A stretch of 64,000 nucleotides of DNA from Campylobacteraceae bacterium (GTDB taxonomy: Bacteria > Campylobacterota > Campylobacteria > Campylobacterales > Sulfurovaceae). The stretch lies in NCBI GenBank assembly GCA_027065385.1, contig JAMOOP010000108.1, positions 1 to 64,000 on the forward strand, written 5' to 3'. A program made the translations under genes and the position numbers. The notes under the pieces are model-generated. The model was not told the origin of the DNA, made no database searches, and was given only the letters and a program-made list of their open reading frames with translations. Shown here in pieces: positions 40,065 through 48,522 of the stretch; position 1 is the stretch's first letter, and each line of letters begins with the position of its first letter.

Positions 40065-40628
40065 ATGGCTAGATATGGAATGGCTTTAGATTACAAAAAT
40101 TGTATCAATTGTAAAGCGTGTGAAGTTGCTTGTAAAGAAGAGAATGGTGTTCTTCTTGGAGCAGATAAACATAGAATTTGGGTTGGAGTTAAAGAGATAG
40201 AGGGAGAGTATCCATTACTCGATATTGTATCAAATACTTTTGTGCCAAGTCAATGTCAACATTGTGATGATGCACCATGTCAAATGGTATGTCCTACTAA
40301 TGCTACATATTATGATGAAAATCATGTAGTTAGAGTTGATAGTGATAAGTGTATTTTATGTAGTTACTGTATGAATGCGTGTCCTTACGATGCTAGATAT
40401 GTAGATGATAGAACTATGACTGTTGATAAATGTACTTTCTGTAGTGATACAAGATTAGCAAGAGGTGAAACTACTACTGCTTGTCAAAATACTTGTCCTA
40501 CAAAAGTTAGAACATTTGGTGACCTTGATGATTATGACAGTGAAATTAGTGAGTTGCTTAGAACAAGAGAACACTTCTCTTTAAAAGCTAATCTCGGTAC
40601 TAAACCAAAACTATTTTATCTAACATAA
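40065..40628 (+). CDS. psrB: 4Fe-4S ferredoxin-type electron-transfer subunit
   Basis: This 187-residue PsrB/DmsB-type subunit has sixteen cysteines in four clusters: CINCKACEVACKEEN, CQHCDDAPCQMVCP, CILCSYCMNACPYDA and CTFC...CQNTCP, which would hold four [4Fe-4S] clusters linking the molybdenum subunit to the membrane quinone subunit. No own signal peptide is present; it would be exported with PsrA by the Tat system. It starts 2 bp after psrA. Confidence 0.93.
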   Translation: MARYGMALDYKNCINCKACEVACKEENGVLLGADKHRIWVGVKEIEGEYPLLDIVSNTFVPSQCQHCDDAPCQMVCPTNATYYDENHVVRVDSDKCILCSYCMNACPYDARYVDDRTMTVDKCTFCSDTRLARGETTTACQNTCPTKVRTFGDLDDYDSEISELLRTREHFSLKANLGTKPKLFYLT

Positions 40629-40638
40629 GGAGGTTGAT

Positions 40639-41832
40639 ATGGTAAATAAAGCAAAAGAGTTTGTAGCAACAATTCCTTTCAATAAAGTTAGTATAAAAGA
40701 GTTGTTGAGTTTTGAAAAATCGCCACGAAATATGCTTGTGGCTGTTTTAACAGTGGCATTTATTGCAATGTTTATAATAGGTGTAGCTATCTATTTAACG
40801 CATGGACATCATGCTTATAATGTAACAAGAGAACACCCTTGGGGACTATTAATTGCTGTATATATTTTCTTTGTTGTTAGTTCAACAGGATTATGTATTA
40901 TTGGTTCTTTGGGTGATGTATTTGGATTTAAAGATTATATGTTAATCTCCAAAAGAGCTATTTTTGGTTCTATTGTAACTATTATAGCAGGGTTTGCAGT
41001 TATCGCTTTTGAGATAGGTCACCCAGTTACAATGATGATTTATAATATCTTAAGCCCTGGTTTAACAAGTGCTATTTGGTGGATGGGTACACTTTATGGA
41101 CTCTATTTAACATTTATGATTATTGAGTTTGTATTTTTACTTAAAGGTGATATGAAAAAGGCTAAAGTATTTGGTCTAACAGGACTTTTAGTAGGTCTTG
41201 CAGCTCACTCAAACTTAGGTTCTGTATTTGGTTTCTTAAATGCTAGACCAATTTCAAATGGGGTATTTTATCCAACATACTTTATTTTAACAGCATTTAT
41301 TACAGGTGTATTTATTGCATTTATAATAATGGGCTTTAGATATAATTTAAATTTCCCAGACAAAGTTAAAAAGATGTTAGAGGGTCTTGCAAAAATTCAA
41401 GGACTTCTTATATCTATCCTTATTTTCTTTGTAGCATGGAAACTTTTAACTGATATGTATGGTGGTATGCCTAATCGTGCAGAAGTAGCAGAGCATATTT
41501 TAGGTTCAGTTCCTTTCTGGACAGAAGTAATACTTGCTATGGTTATTCCATTAGTTATTATTTTAAAAACTATGGGTAAAAAACCTGTACTATTCTTTTG
41601 GGCATCACTAAGTGGTATGGTTGGTATCTTCTTTATGAGATATAATCTTGTTCATGATACACAACTTAAACCTCTTCAAATGTTAAAAGTAAAAGAGTAT
41701 CAATTAGCACCAGAGTGGATACACTATTTCCCAAGTGCAACTGAAATAATGATAAGTCTTGGAGGATTAGGACTTTGTATAGCAATGTACTATGCAGGAA
41801 CTAAATTCTTTAATTTAGACGAAGACCACTAG
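40639..41832 (+). CDS. psrC: NrfD/PsrC-family membrane subunit
   Basis: The 397-residue protein is hydrophobic with about ten predicted helices after a short cytoplasmic N-terminus. The NrfD/PsrC family features include FEIGHPVTMMIYNILSPGLTSAIWWMG and a conserved helix with FGFLNARPISNGVFYPTYF. It binds menaquinol and may conserve energy. It starts 10 bp after psrB with AGGAGG upstream and is followed by a clear terminator. Confidence 0.9.
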   Translation: MVNKAKEFVATIPFNKVSIKELLSFEKSPRNMLVAVLTVAFIAMFIIGVAIYLTHGHHAYNVTREHPWGLLIAVYIFFVVSSTGLCIIGSLGDVFGFKDYMLISKRAIFGSIVTIIAGFAVIAFEIGHPVTMMIYNILSPGLTSAIWWMGTLYGLYLTFMIIEFVFLLKGDMKKAKVFGLTGLLVGLAAHSNLGSVFGFLNARPISNGVFYPTYFILTAFITGVFIAFIIMGFRYNLNFPDKVKKMLEGLAKIQGLLISILIFFVAWKLLTDMYGGMPNRAEVAEHILGSVPFWTEVILAMVIPLVIILKTMGKKPVLFFWASLSGMVGIFFMRYNLVHDTQLKPLQMLKVKEYQLAPEWIHYFPSATEIMISLGGLGLCIAMYYAGTKFFNLDEDH

Positions 41833-41844
41833 GTCTTTTTTTCT
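41822..41844 (+). terminator. Terminator after psrC
   Basis: AAGACC, loop ACTA, GGTCTT and a seven-T run; the left arm overlaps the psrC stop region. This is a canonical intrinsic terminator for the psr operon. Confidence 0.75.
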
Positions 41845-41850
41845 TCTTTC

Positions 41851-41880
41851 TATGTCAAGTCTAATATTGGACTTGACATA
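41851..41880. terminator. Second hairpin downstream of psrC
   Basis: TATGTCAAGTC and its exact complement enclose an 8-base loop. It has no T run. It could reinforce the upstream terminator or protect the transcript's 3' end. Confidence 0.45.
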
Positions 41881-41955
41881 CTTCTATCTTCATATATTTA
41901 ATTTAAGTTTTTATAGATATTATAACAACTATTTAAATAATATGGAGTTATATTT

Positions 41956-43041
41956 ATGATAAAACAGACAAAAATTAAAGAGATATTAGAACAAGTTATC
42001 TATCCTAGTTTTAATAAAAGTATTGTTGATTTTGGTTTTCTAAAAGAGATTGATATTAATGAAAATAGAGTATCTATTACACTAGATATTCCATCATTAG
42101 ACCCTAAAGTAGAGACTCAACTTAGAGAAGAGATTACTAAAAGAGTATCTTTTTTAGGAGATTTTAATTTAGAGATTACTATTATTAAACCAAAACCAAT
42201 AAAAGAGACAAGTTCTCATGGAAAAAATGTACTTCCTAATATTCAAAATTTTGTAATGGTAAGCTCTGGTAAAGGTGGAGTAGGAAAATCAACCACAACT
42301 GTAAATTTAGCCATAGCCTTAGCACAACAAGGTAAAAAGGTTGGATTACTAGATGCTGATATATATGGACCAAATATTCCTAGAATGATGGGAATAGAGG
42401 GAGTACAACCTGTTTTTTTAGGTAAGACTATTAAACCAATATTAGCTCATAATATAAAAATTATGTCTATAGGCTCACTTGTGGAAAGAGGCTCTTCTTT
42501 AATATGGAAAGGGGCAATGGTAACACAAGCTATTGAACAGATGTTAGAAGATATAGATTGGGGCAGTCTTGATGTACTTCTTTTTGATATGCCTCCTGGA
42601 ACTGGTGATGCTCAATTAGCCCTAGCTCAAAGTCTGCCTGTAACTTCAGGGGTTTGTGTTACAACTCCTCAAAAAGTAGCTTTAGACGATACTATAAGAA
42701 GTATGGATATGTTTACACAACTTCATATTCCTATAGCAGGGATTGTAGAAAATATGAGTGGTTTTATATGTCCAGATAATGGAAAAGAGTATAATATATT
42801 TGGAAAAGGTACAACACAACCCTTAGCAGATGCCTACTCTACAGAGGTTTTAGGTGAGATACCTATTGAACCTGCTATTAGAGAGGGAGGTGATAGTGGA
42901 TTACCAATAACTATATTAGCTCCAAACTGCGAAACCTCCAAACGATATAGTCGTATTGCTACAAAACTTTGGAATACTCTTTTAAAAGTAAATGAAGAGG
43001 GTGGTGTAGATAATCAATCAATTCAACCTACAATATTTTAA
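41956..43041 (+). CDS. Mrp/NBP35 (ApbC)-family P-loop ATPase
   Basis: Mrp proteins carry Fe-S clusters to apo-proteins. The 361-residue protein has an N-terminal MIP18/DUF59 domain (about 5-85), the deviant Walker A GKGGVGKS at 105-112, LLDADIYGPNIPRMMG and FDMPPGTGDAQLAL. The CxxC motif that binds the bridging cluster in most ApbC proteins reads C272-P-D-N275 here, so the second Cys is missing. GGAG precedes the start. It follows the psr operon, separated by two hairpins. Confidence 0.9.
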   Translation: MIKQTKIKEILEQVIYPSFNKSIVDFGFLKEIDINENRVSITLDIPSLDPKVETQLREEITKRVSFLGDFNLEITIIKPKPIKETSSHGKNVLPNIQNFVMVSSGKGGVGKSTTTVNLAIALAQQGKKVGLLDADIYGPNIPRMMGIEGVQPVFLGKTIKPILAHNIKIMSIGSLVERGSSLIWKGAMVTQAIEQMLEDIDWGSLDVLLFDMPPGTGDAQLALAQSLPVTSGVCVTTPQKVALDDTIRSMDMFTQLHIPIAGIVENMSGFICPDNGKEYNIFGKGTTQPLADAYSTEVLGEIPIEPAIREGGDSGLPITILAPNCETSKRYSRIATKLWNTLLKVNEEGGVDNQSIQPTIF

Positions 43042-43199
43042 TATTATATAGAAAAAATGAGTATTTTTGAACCATATAGGTCATATAATTAATAGGTATT
43101 TATAATGATTATCCATTTTTTTTATAAAAATGGGTAAAATATCACAATAAATACACAAAAGTGTTTTATACTGCAAAAACAAAAACTAAAAGGATTAAA

Positions 43200-43523
43200 A
43201 TGACAAAATTCACAAAATTGGCGTTAACAGCACTACTAGGTCTTTCTATAATGACAGTATCAGCTTCAGCAGACTCAGCAAAAGGTCAAAAGATTTATGC
43301 TAAAAAACTTAAAAAAGTATGTGGTATGAATGGTGGAGAGTTTGCTAAAAAACATACTCAAGATGAGTGGAAAAAAATTAGTGAAGATAAAGCTTTAAAA
43401 ACTGAAATTAAATCAATCTGTAAAGATGCAGATGTAGAGAAAATTAAAGATAAATATATTCCAGACCTTAGTGACTTTGTAGTTGAGTTTGCTAGTGATT
43501 CAGGAAATGTTCCTAGTTGTTAA
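43200..43523 (+). CDS. Cytochrome-c-like periplasmic protein without a haem motif
   Basis: I chose the ATG at 43200 (AGGA upstream) rather than the upstream in-frame start at 43161. The 107-residue product has a signal peptide (cleavage after ASA near 25) followed by KGQKIYAKKLKKVCGMNG and ending in ASDSGNVPSC. The shape resembles small Campylobacterota proteins usually annotated as cytochrome C, but no CXXCH is present; the only Cys are in KVCGM, SICK and the C-terminal SC. Haem binding is doubtful. A terminator hairpin follows. Function unknown. Confidence 0.65.
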   Translation: MTKFTKLALTALLGLSIMTVSASADSAKGQKIYAKKLKKVCGMNGGEFAKKHTQDEWKKISEDKALKTEIKSICKDADVEKIKDKYIPDLSDFVVEFASDSGNVPSC

Positions 43524-43528
43524 TCTAA

Positions 43529-43558
43529 CTGTTCCATTTTATTAAATGGAACAGATTT
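43529..43558. terminator. Hairpin between the cytochrome-like gene and the sirohaem gene
   Basis: CTGTTCCATTT and its perfect complement (43529-43539 with 43544-43554) enclose a 4-base loop. A short T run follows (ATTTTC). It would serve the plus-strand gene. Confidence 0.65.
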
Positions 43559-43682
43559 TCCCCTCTTATTAAACTTTCAATATATTTTATAATTTGTATC
43601 TATAGTTATCTCTAAAAAATCTCTAACAGTTAAAAATACTAATTTAGGTGGTGTGATATTAAAATCACTCATATAAAATATC

Positions 43683-44249
43683 TCATGATAAATAATCCTT
43701 TATAAATTTATCACTTTTTTCTTCAAAAAATTTCATTCTCTCTTTACCTTTTGGCATACTTTTTCTTAAACTCTTCATCTCTTTTAAAAATTCACCAATA
43801 TTAGAAGGAATTAATTTTTCAATATATATTCTAATTCTTTTTGCCATAGCAGGAGATGCACCACTTGTTGATATAGATATAGTTAAGTCACCTTGTTTAA
43901 TATATGAGGGAAAGATAAAATCACAATATGCAGTATTGTCAACTGAATTTACTAAAACTCTACTACTTCTACTCTCTTGATATATCTCTTTATGTAACTC
44001 TTTTGTATCTGTAGCTACTATTACTATATTATAACCATCTATATCACCTTTTCTATAAGCTCTCTTTTCAATTTCAATATTATATCTTGTAGCAAACTCT
44101 AAAAAATCATCTGATACCTCTTTAGTTATAACTTTAATCTCTGTTGTAAAATCAACCAATTTTTCTAATTTCTCTAAAGCTATATATCCACCACCAATAA
44201 GTAGTATTTTTTTATCTTTAAGGTTTAAATATGATGGGAAAAATGACAT
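43683..44249 (-). CDS. Precorrin-2 dehydrogenase/sirohydrochlorin ferrochelatase (Met8/CysG N-terminal type)
   Basis: It oxidises precorrin-2 to sirohydrochlorin with NAD+ and, in bifunctional members, inserts iron to form sirohaem, the precursor of heme d1. The 188-residue protein has the NAD-binding KKILLIGGGYIALEKLEKL (about 13-31), the conserved NSVDNTAYCDFIFPSYIKQG and SISTSGASPAMAKRIR. It is the last gene of the minus-strand nir-type operon, 3 bp after the Crp/Fnr gene, which places it next to cobA in the same pathway. Confidence 0.88.
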   Translation of the reverse strand: MSFFPSYLNLKDKKILLIGGGYIALEKLEKLVDFTTEIKVITKEVSDDFLEFATRYNIEIEKRAYRKGDIDGYNIVIVATDTKELHKEIYQESRSSRVLVNSVDNTAYCDFIFPSYIKQGDLTISISTSGASPAMAKRIRIYIEKLIPSNIGEFLKEMKSLRKSMPKGKERMKFFEEKSDKFIKDYLS

Positions 44250-44252
44250 ATT

Positions 44253-44960
44253 CTACTTCCCCATAAGAGCTAATTTATTTTTAAAATTAGCAATACAGTT
44301 ACTACACTCTTTTACTGTATTGGTCTCTACAATAATTTGAAGTGCCTCAGTATTGAGTAGTTTTAACTCATTTTTCTCTACTTTTACAATAGACTCTTTT
44401 TTAAATTTAGTAATAATCCGTGAAAATGTTTCAGGTGTTAGATTTAAAATACCTGCTATCTCATTATTTTTTAGACGATTAAAAATCGTTGGATTATCAA
44501 TCATTAAATCAGCAACCTTTGCTTCAGAAGATAGAATTGTCTCTTTATGTACTAAAGAGGATAGAAGCATAACTTTACTTGTTAGAGACTTTATAAGCCC
44601 TAAAGAGAACTGTTTATCATCTAAATATTTATACACTTTATTAAAGTGAAGTAAGCCCATTACTCCATCTGTAATGAATTCACAAGTTGCAGGAAAAGGT
44701 GCTTTTTCAAAACAAGCATACTCTCCTATTGTATCGGGGGCTTTCATTCTTTTTATCTGTACCTGAGAACCTTTTGGAGAGGTTTTATAAAGTTTTACAT
44801 TTCCTTCAAGTAAAATATAAAAGTAATCACTCTCATCACCTTCATAAAATACTATGCTATTTTTTGTAAACTTCTTTAGATACAGACTCTCTTTAAGCTC
44901 TTTATGAAATTTTTTATCCAAGTTAGAAAACATTGGTATATCGTGTATCTCAACCATCAA
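44253..44960 (-). CDS. Crp/Fnr-family transcriptional regulator
   Basis: The 235-residue protein has an N-terminal cyclic-nucleotide-binding-type beta-roll (about 8-120, with SDYFYILLEGNVKLYKT and IGEYACFEKAPFPATCEF) and a C-terminal winged HTH (about 150-215). The recognition helix is LTPETFSRIITKF, with the E..SR pattern that in FNR reads TTGAT. The N-terminal cysteine cluster of oxygen-sensing FNR is absent; a Cys pair occurs at the C-terminus (ECSNC). Encoded inside the heme d1 operon, it resembles DNR/NssR-type nitric-oxide or nitrite regulators. Its signal is unknown. Confidence 0.88.
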   Translation of the reverse strand: MMVEIHDIPMFSNLDKKFHKELKESLYLKKFTKNSIVFYEGDESDYFYILLEGNVKLYKTSPKGSQVQIKRMKAPDTIGEYACFEKAPFPATCEFITDGVMGLLHFNKVYKYLDDKQFSLGLIKSLTSKVMLLSSLVHKETILSSEAKVADLMIDNPTIFNRLKNNEIAGILNLTPETFSRIITKFKKESIVKVEKNELKLLNTEALQIIVETNTVKECSNCIANFKNKLALMGK

Positions 44961-45008
44961 ATCACCTTAAATTCTTTTGGTTGATTATACAATATAATTA
45001 TTAAATTA

Positions 45009-45740
45009 CTATTCGAACCAACTAAGTTGTTCTCTTAAGTTTACAACCTCACCTACTACTATTAAAGCAGGTGTTGGTAAATCTTTAGCCTTTTCATATA
45101 TATTTTCTAAAGTTCCAACAACAGTTTTTGCATCTTTTGTTGTACCTCTACTAATTACAGCAATAGGGTAATCTTTTGATTTTCCTATCTCAATTAATTT
45201 TTTACTAATATGTTTTAGTCTATGAAGTCCCATTAAAAACACAATTGTATCATCGGTTTTATAGTTATCCCAAGGTATTTGAGAATATTCCTTATTTCGG
45301 CTCTCATGACCAGTTACTACTCTAAAAGACACAGTAATTCCTCTATGAGTTACAGGAATTCCTGCATACTCTGGTACTGCAATAGCCGAGGTAATCCCAG
45401 GTATAAACTCAAATTTAATTCCTCTCTCATTTAGATATATAGCCTCTTCTCCTCCTCTACCAAAAACAAGAGGGTCTCCACCTTTTAATCGTACAACTGT
45501 TTCATATTGTAACGCACTTTCATAAATTACTTGGTTTATCTCCTCTTGTGGCAGAGTATGATGTGAGTCTTCTTTTCCTACATATATAAACTCACACCCA
45601 TTTTTTGCCTCTTTTAATATATCTGGATTTGCTAATCTATCATATATAATTACATCAGCCTCTTGAACTAAACGCAATGCTTTAACTGTTAGTAGTTCAA
45701 TATCGCCCGGCCCTGCACCTGTTAAATATACCTTCCCCAT
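45009..45740 (-). CDS. cobA: Uroporphyrinogen-III C-methyltransferase
   Basis: CobA/NirE methylates uroporphyrinogen III twice with S-adenosylmethionine to give precorrin-2. The 243-residue protein has VYLTGAGPGDIELLTVKA, ADVIIYDRLAN, RLKGGDPLVFGRGGEEA and the SAM-site VPEYAGIPVTHRG, with VGEVV near the C-terminus. It overlaps nirF by 1 bp and precedes the Crp/Fnr gene by 48 bp. In this operon it could serve sirohaem and heme d1 alike (NirE function). Confidence 0.95.
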   Translation of the reverse strand: MGKVYLTGAGPGDIELLTVKALRLVQEADVIIYDRLANPDILKEAKNGCEFIYVGKEDSHHTLPQEEINQVIYESALQYETVVRLKGGDPLVFGRGGEEAIYLNERGIKFEFIPGITSAIAVPEYAGIPVTHRGITVSFRVVTGHESRNKEYSQIPWDNYKTDDTIVFLMGLHRLKHISKKLIEIGKSKDYPIAVISRGTTKDAKTVVGTLENIYEKAKDLPTPALIVVGEVVNLREQLSWFE

Positions 45741-46837
45741 TATCTCCTCTCCTTTTGATTATAGATAAATATTCCTGATGGGTGTTCTACTTGAAAAATC
45801 TCTCTCTCTAAAAACCACTCATTAGTATCTATTACATTAACTTGATTGGCATCATTAACTGATACATATAATTTACTATCAAGATTTGACCATCTTACAT
45901 GTAATATTTTTCCCTTAAAGGTAAACTCTTTTATAATTTTAAGTGTTTTAGTATCAACTATTTGAATAGTTGGGAAATCTTTTCCTGAAAATGTAACAGC
46001 TAAATATTTTTTATTTGGACTAAGTGCTGTAAATACTGGAAGCCCTTTCATATCTATATTTTTAATAAATGTAAAATTATTATCATAAACCATAACTTTA
46101 TTATCTCCAACTGCGGGAATAAAAGTTCTATCTTTACTTAATGACCAAAAACCAAAATGTGGAACTTTTAGAACAGGTTTATTATCTTTTGCAGTTACTT
46201 TAATTTCACTATAACTCATTTTATCTAAATCTATTACTCCGAAAGATTTACTTAAGAAAAAGCCCACTATATAAGTATTATCTTTTATCATAGCATCAAA
46301 TGGCATTTGACCCACTTTAAACTCTTTAAATAGTTTAAAATTTGGTTTATCTTTTCCACTGTTTTCATCTTTATAAACAGAGACTTTATCTTTATCCATT
46401 TGAGCAAATATTAAATAGTTTTTATATATTTTAATTCCCACATTTTTAGAACCTGTTACTATTTTATGAATTGGTTTTAAATCTCTAGTTAAAATATCTA
46501 CAGATTTATCATCATAATTAGCAACTGCTACAAAGTTCTTACCAATTACAAATCCTATAGCACTTTTAGAGGTTTTATATTCAGCCTCTTTTTTTTCGGT
46601 TTCTGGATTAAATTTTACAATATATCCATCACGGCTAATAAGATAGCCATCACTTCCATCAAATTTAATAACTCCATGGTTCATATTGTGCATATTTTTC
46701 ATATGAGACTTAGTTAAACCATCTTCAATAATAGCTACAGACTCACTCTCTCTTTCCACTACAAAATATTTCTCTTTAGCAGGTGTTACACCATATAAAA
46801 TAGCTGTTGCCAATAGCCCTAATATTATTTTTTTCAC
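45740..46837 (-). CDS. nirF: Heme d1 biosynthesis protein NirF
   Basis: NirF is a beta-propeller protein that dehydrogenates a late heme d1 precursor. The 365-residue protein resembles the cytochrome d1 propeller without the c-type domain, begins with a hydrophobic leader (residues 1-16, MKKIILGLLATAILYG), and ends in the NirF-like EHPSGIFIYNQKER. The leader suggests periplasmic location, as in Pseudomonas. It overlaps nirJ by 4 bp (ATGA) and cobA by 1 bp. Confidence 0.88.
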   Translation of the reverse strand: MKKIILGLLATAILYGVTPAKEKYFVVERESESVAIIEDGLTKSHMKNMHNMNHGVIKFDGSDGYLISRDGYIVKFNPETEKKEAEYKTSKSAIGFVIGKNFVAVANYDDKSVDILTRDLKPIHKIVTGSKNVGIKIYKNYLIFAQMDKDKVSVYKDENSGKDKPNFKLFKEFKVGQMPFDAMIKDNTYIVGFFLSKSFGVIDLDKMSYSEIKVTAKDNKPVLKVPHFGFWSLSKDRTFIPAVGDNKVMVYDNNFTFIKNIDMKGLPVFTALSPNKKYLAVTFSGKDFPTIQIVDTKTLKIIKEFTFKGKILHVRWSNLDSKLYVSVNDANQVNVIDTNEWFLEREIFQVEHPSGIFIYNQKERR

Positions 46838-47958
46838 TTTTTTATCTCCTCGTTAGTTAAATAGCATGATGGGTCTTCTGCCCACATATTACCATATATT
46901 GCATAAGCTCTACTTCTTGAACCACCATTACATATATTTAAATATCTACAATCCTCACATTTACCCCCCAAAACTCTTGGGTGGAGTCTAAGTTTTTGTA
47001 AAAGTTCTGTAGGTCTATTTGACCAAATATCAGAAAAGTCTTGATTAAATATATTTCCAATAATAGATGGAAAAAATGGGTCAGGTTTAACATTTCCTTC
47101 AGCATCAATATTTAAAAGTTTTCTTCCTGCTGAATTTCCACCCCAAGCTATAAGTCTTCTGTTCATCTCATTGGCATATTTAGGATATTTTTTTGCAAAT
47201 CTATTATAGAATAAAATTGCGTCCATCTCCATATTACCAGTTACTATCTCTATATCACGCTTAGTATCATAATACTCAAATGCTTTATCTAAAATAAACT
47301 CTACAGATTTTTTTCTCTGCTCTTTAGTTAAATCCATTTTTAAGTTATCTAATCCTCTACCACTATATACTAAATGTGATATATAGATTTTTGGAATATT
47401 ATGTTTTTCTGCCAAATCAAATATAAACTCTAAATCATTAAGAGTATCTTTAGTGATAGTAAATCGTATTCCAACTTTAGTTTTATTGTAACTGTTTAAT
47501 AAATCAACAGCCCTCATAGACTCTATAAAAGAGCCCTTTAATCCTCTAAATTTATCATGAACCTCTTCGCTTCCATCTATACTAATACCTATATAGTTAA
47601 ATGTATCTAAGATTTTTTCTGCATTACTCTTTTTTACATAAAGCCCATTAGTTGAAAGATATGTAACAATTCCAAGTTCTCTACACTTAGAGGCTATATC
47701 ATATATATCTTTTCTAGTTAAAGGTTCACCACCTGAAAATATAAGAAACTTAACACCATTAGCTTTTAATTTTGGTAAAGTTTCCATTATCTTTTCAGTT
47801 GTTAAACTATCAACTGCATTTAAATCAGCTTTAGAGTAGCAGTGAAGACAGGAGAGATTACATCTATTAGTAAAGTTCCAAATAGCAATACTTCCATTAA
47901 GTACCCTTGATGGTTTCTCTTCTAGTACAGATTTTAAAAGGTTTGAGAGTCTAAACAT
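46834..47958 (-). CDS. nirJ: Heme d1 biosynthesis radical SAM protein NirJ
   Basis: NirJ removes propionate side chains from 12,18-didecarboxysirohaem. The 374-residue protein has the radical SAM cysteines C33, C37 and C40 (RCNLSCLHC), the GGEPL motif, and a C-terminal SPASM-like cluster CEDCRYLNIC...DPSCY typical of NirJ/AhbC/AhbD. Context with nirF and cobA favours NirJ over the heme-pathway AhbC or AhbD. Confidence 0.88.
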   Translation of the reverse strand: MFRLSNLLKSVLEEKPSRVLNGSIAIWNFTNRCNLSCLHCYSKADLNAVDSLTTEKIMETLPKLKANGVKFLIFSGGEPLTRKDIYDIASKCRELGIVTYLSTNGLYVKKSNAEKILDTFNYIGISIDGSEEVHDKFRGLKGSFIESMRAVDLLNSYNKTKVGIRFTITKDTLNDLEFIFDLAEKHNIPKIYISHLVYSGRGLDNLKMDLTKEQRKKSVEFILDKAFEYYDTKRDIEIVTGNMEMDAILFYNRFAKKYPKYANEMNRRLIAWGGNSAGRKLLNIDAEGNVKPDPFFPSIIGNIFNQDFSDIWSNRPTELLQKLRLHPRVLGGKCEDCRYLNICNGGSRSRAYAIYGNMWAEDPSCYLTNEEIKK

Positions 47959-48320
47959 TATTTTCCCTCTTTTTTAAGAGCAATATTTGGATATGGCTTT
48001 TGAATTTTAGTTTTATTGGTATCTTTTTTATATGATAAAATATAGTTTGTAATAGCAGTTAAGTTATCATCAGATAATCTAAAAGATGGCATTGCATTTC
48101 TACTATAACCAAACACTTTAGATACATCTTTAGGAGATGTAATCATAGCTTTAATCTCACTAGCATTTCGTTTAGATGCTATCTCTTCAAACGGTGGTCC
48201 AAAAGCTACAGCTGTTTGATGGTGACACCCCCAACAGTATGTTTCAAACACCTCTTTACCATCACTAGCACTAAGTGCTATTGTAAAAATTAGGGAAAAG
48301 GTAAATATAACTCTTTTCAT
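47958..48320 (-). CDS. Class I cytochrome c
   Basis: A 120-residue monohaem cytochrome c with a signal peptide (cleavage near ALSAS) and the haem motif CWGCH at 29-33; the axial Met is probably in AMPSF (about 82-86). Small cytochromes like this (NirC/NirM type) donate electrons to nitrite reductase or take part in heme d1 maturation. It is the first gene of the operon, with AGGAGG before its start. It overlaps nirJ by 1 bp. An FNR-type box is 62 bp upstream. Confidence 0.85.
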   Translation of the reverse strand: MKRVIFTFSLIFTIALSASDGKEVFETYCWGCHHQTAVAFGPPFEEIASKRNASEIKAMITSPKDVSKVFGYSRNAMPSFRLSDDNLTAITNYILSYKKDTNKTKIQKPYPNIALKKEGK

Positions 48321-48381
48321 AAAATTGCCTCCTAAAATATTTTTATATAAATAATCATAACACTCTTTGATTTTTTAATCC

Positions 48382-48395
48382 TTGATATAAAACAA
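48382..48395 (-). promoter_or_regulatory. FNR-type box at -41.5 of the nir-type operon
   Basis: On the minus strand TTGTTTTATATCAA matches TTGAT-N4-ATCAA at nine of ten defined bases. A -10 box TATGAT (48359-48354) predicts transcription start near 48347, which centres the box at -41.5, the same geometry as at psrA. Confidence 0.65.
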
Positions 48396-48522
48396 GATAC
48401 TTTTAGAGCATCTCAAAATAGATACTACAATTATAATAATTTATAAAAAATAAGATATTGAACTATTTAAGGATATTAAATATATAATATTTTTTAAATA
48501 AATATTTAAGTGATATAAAATA

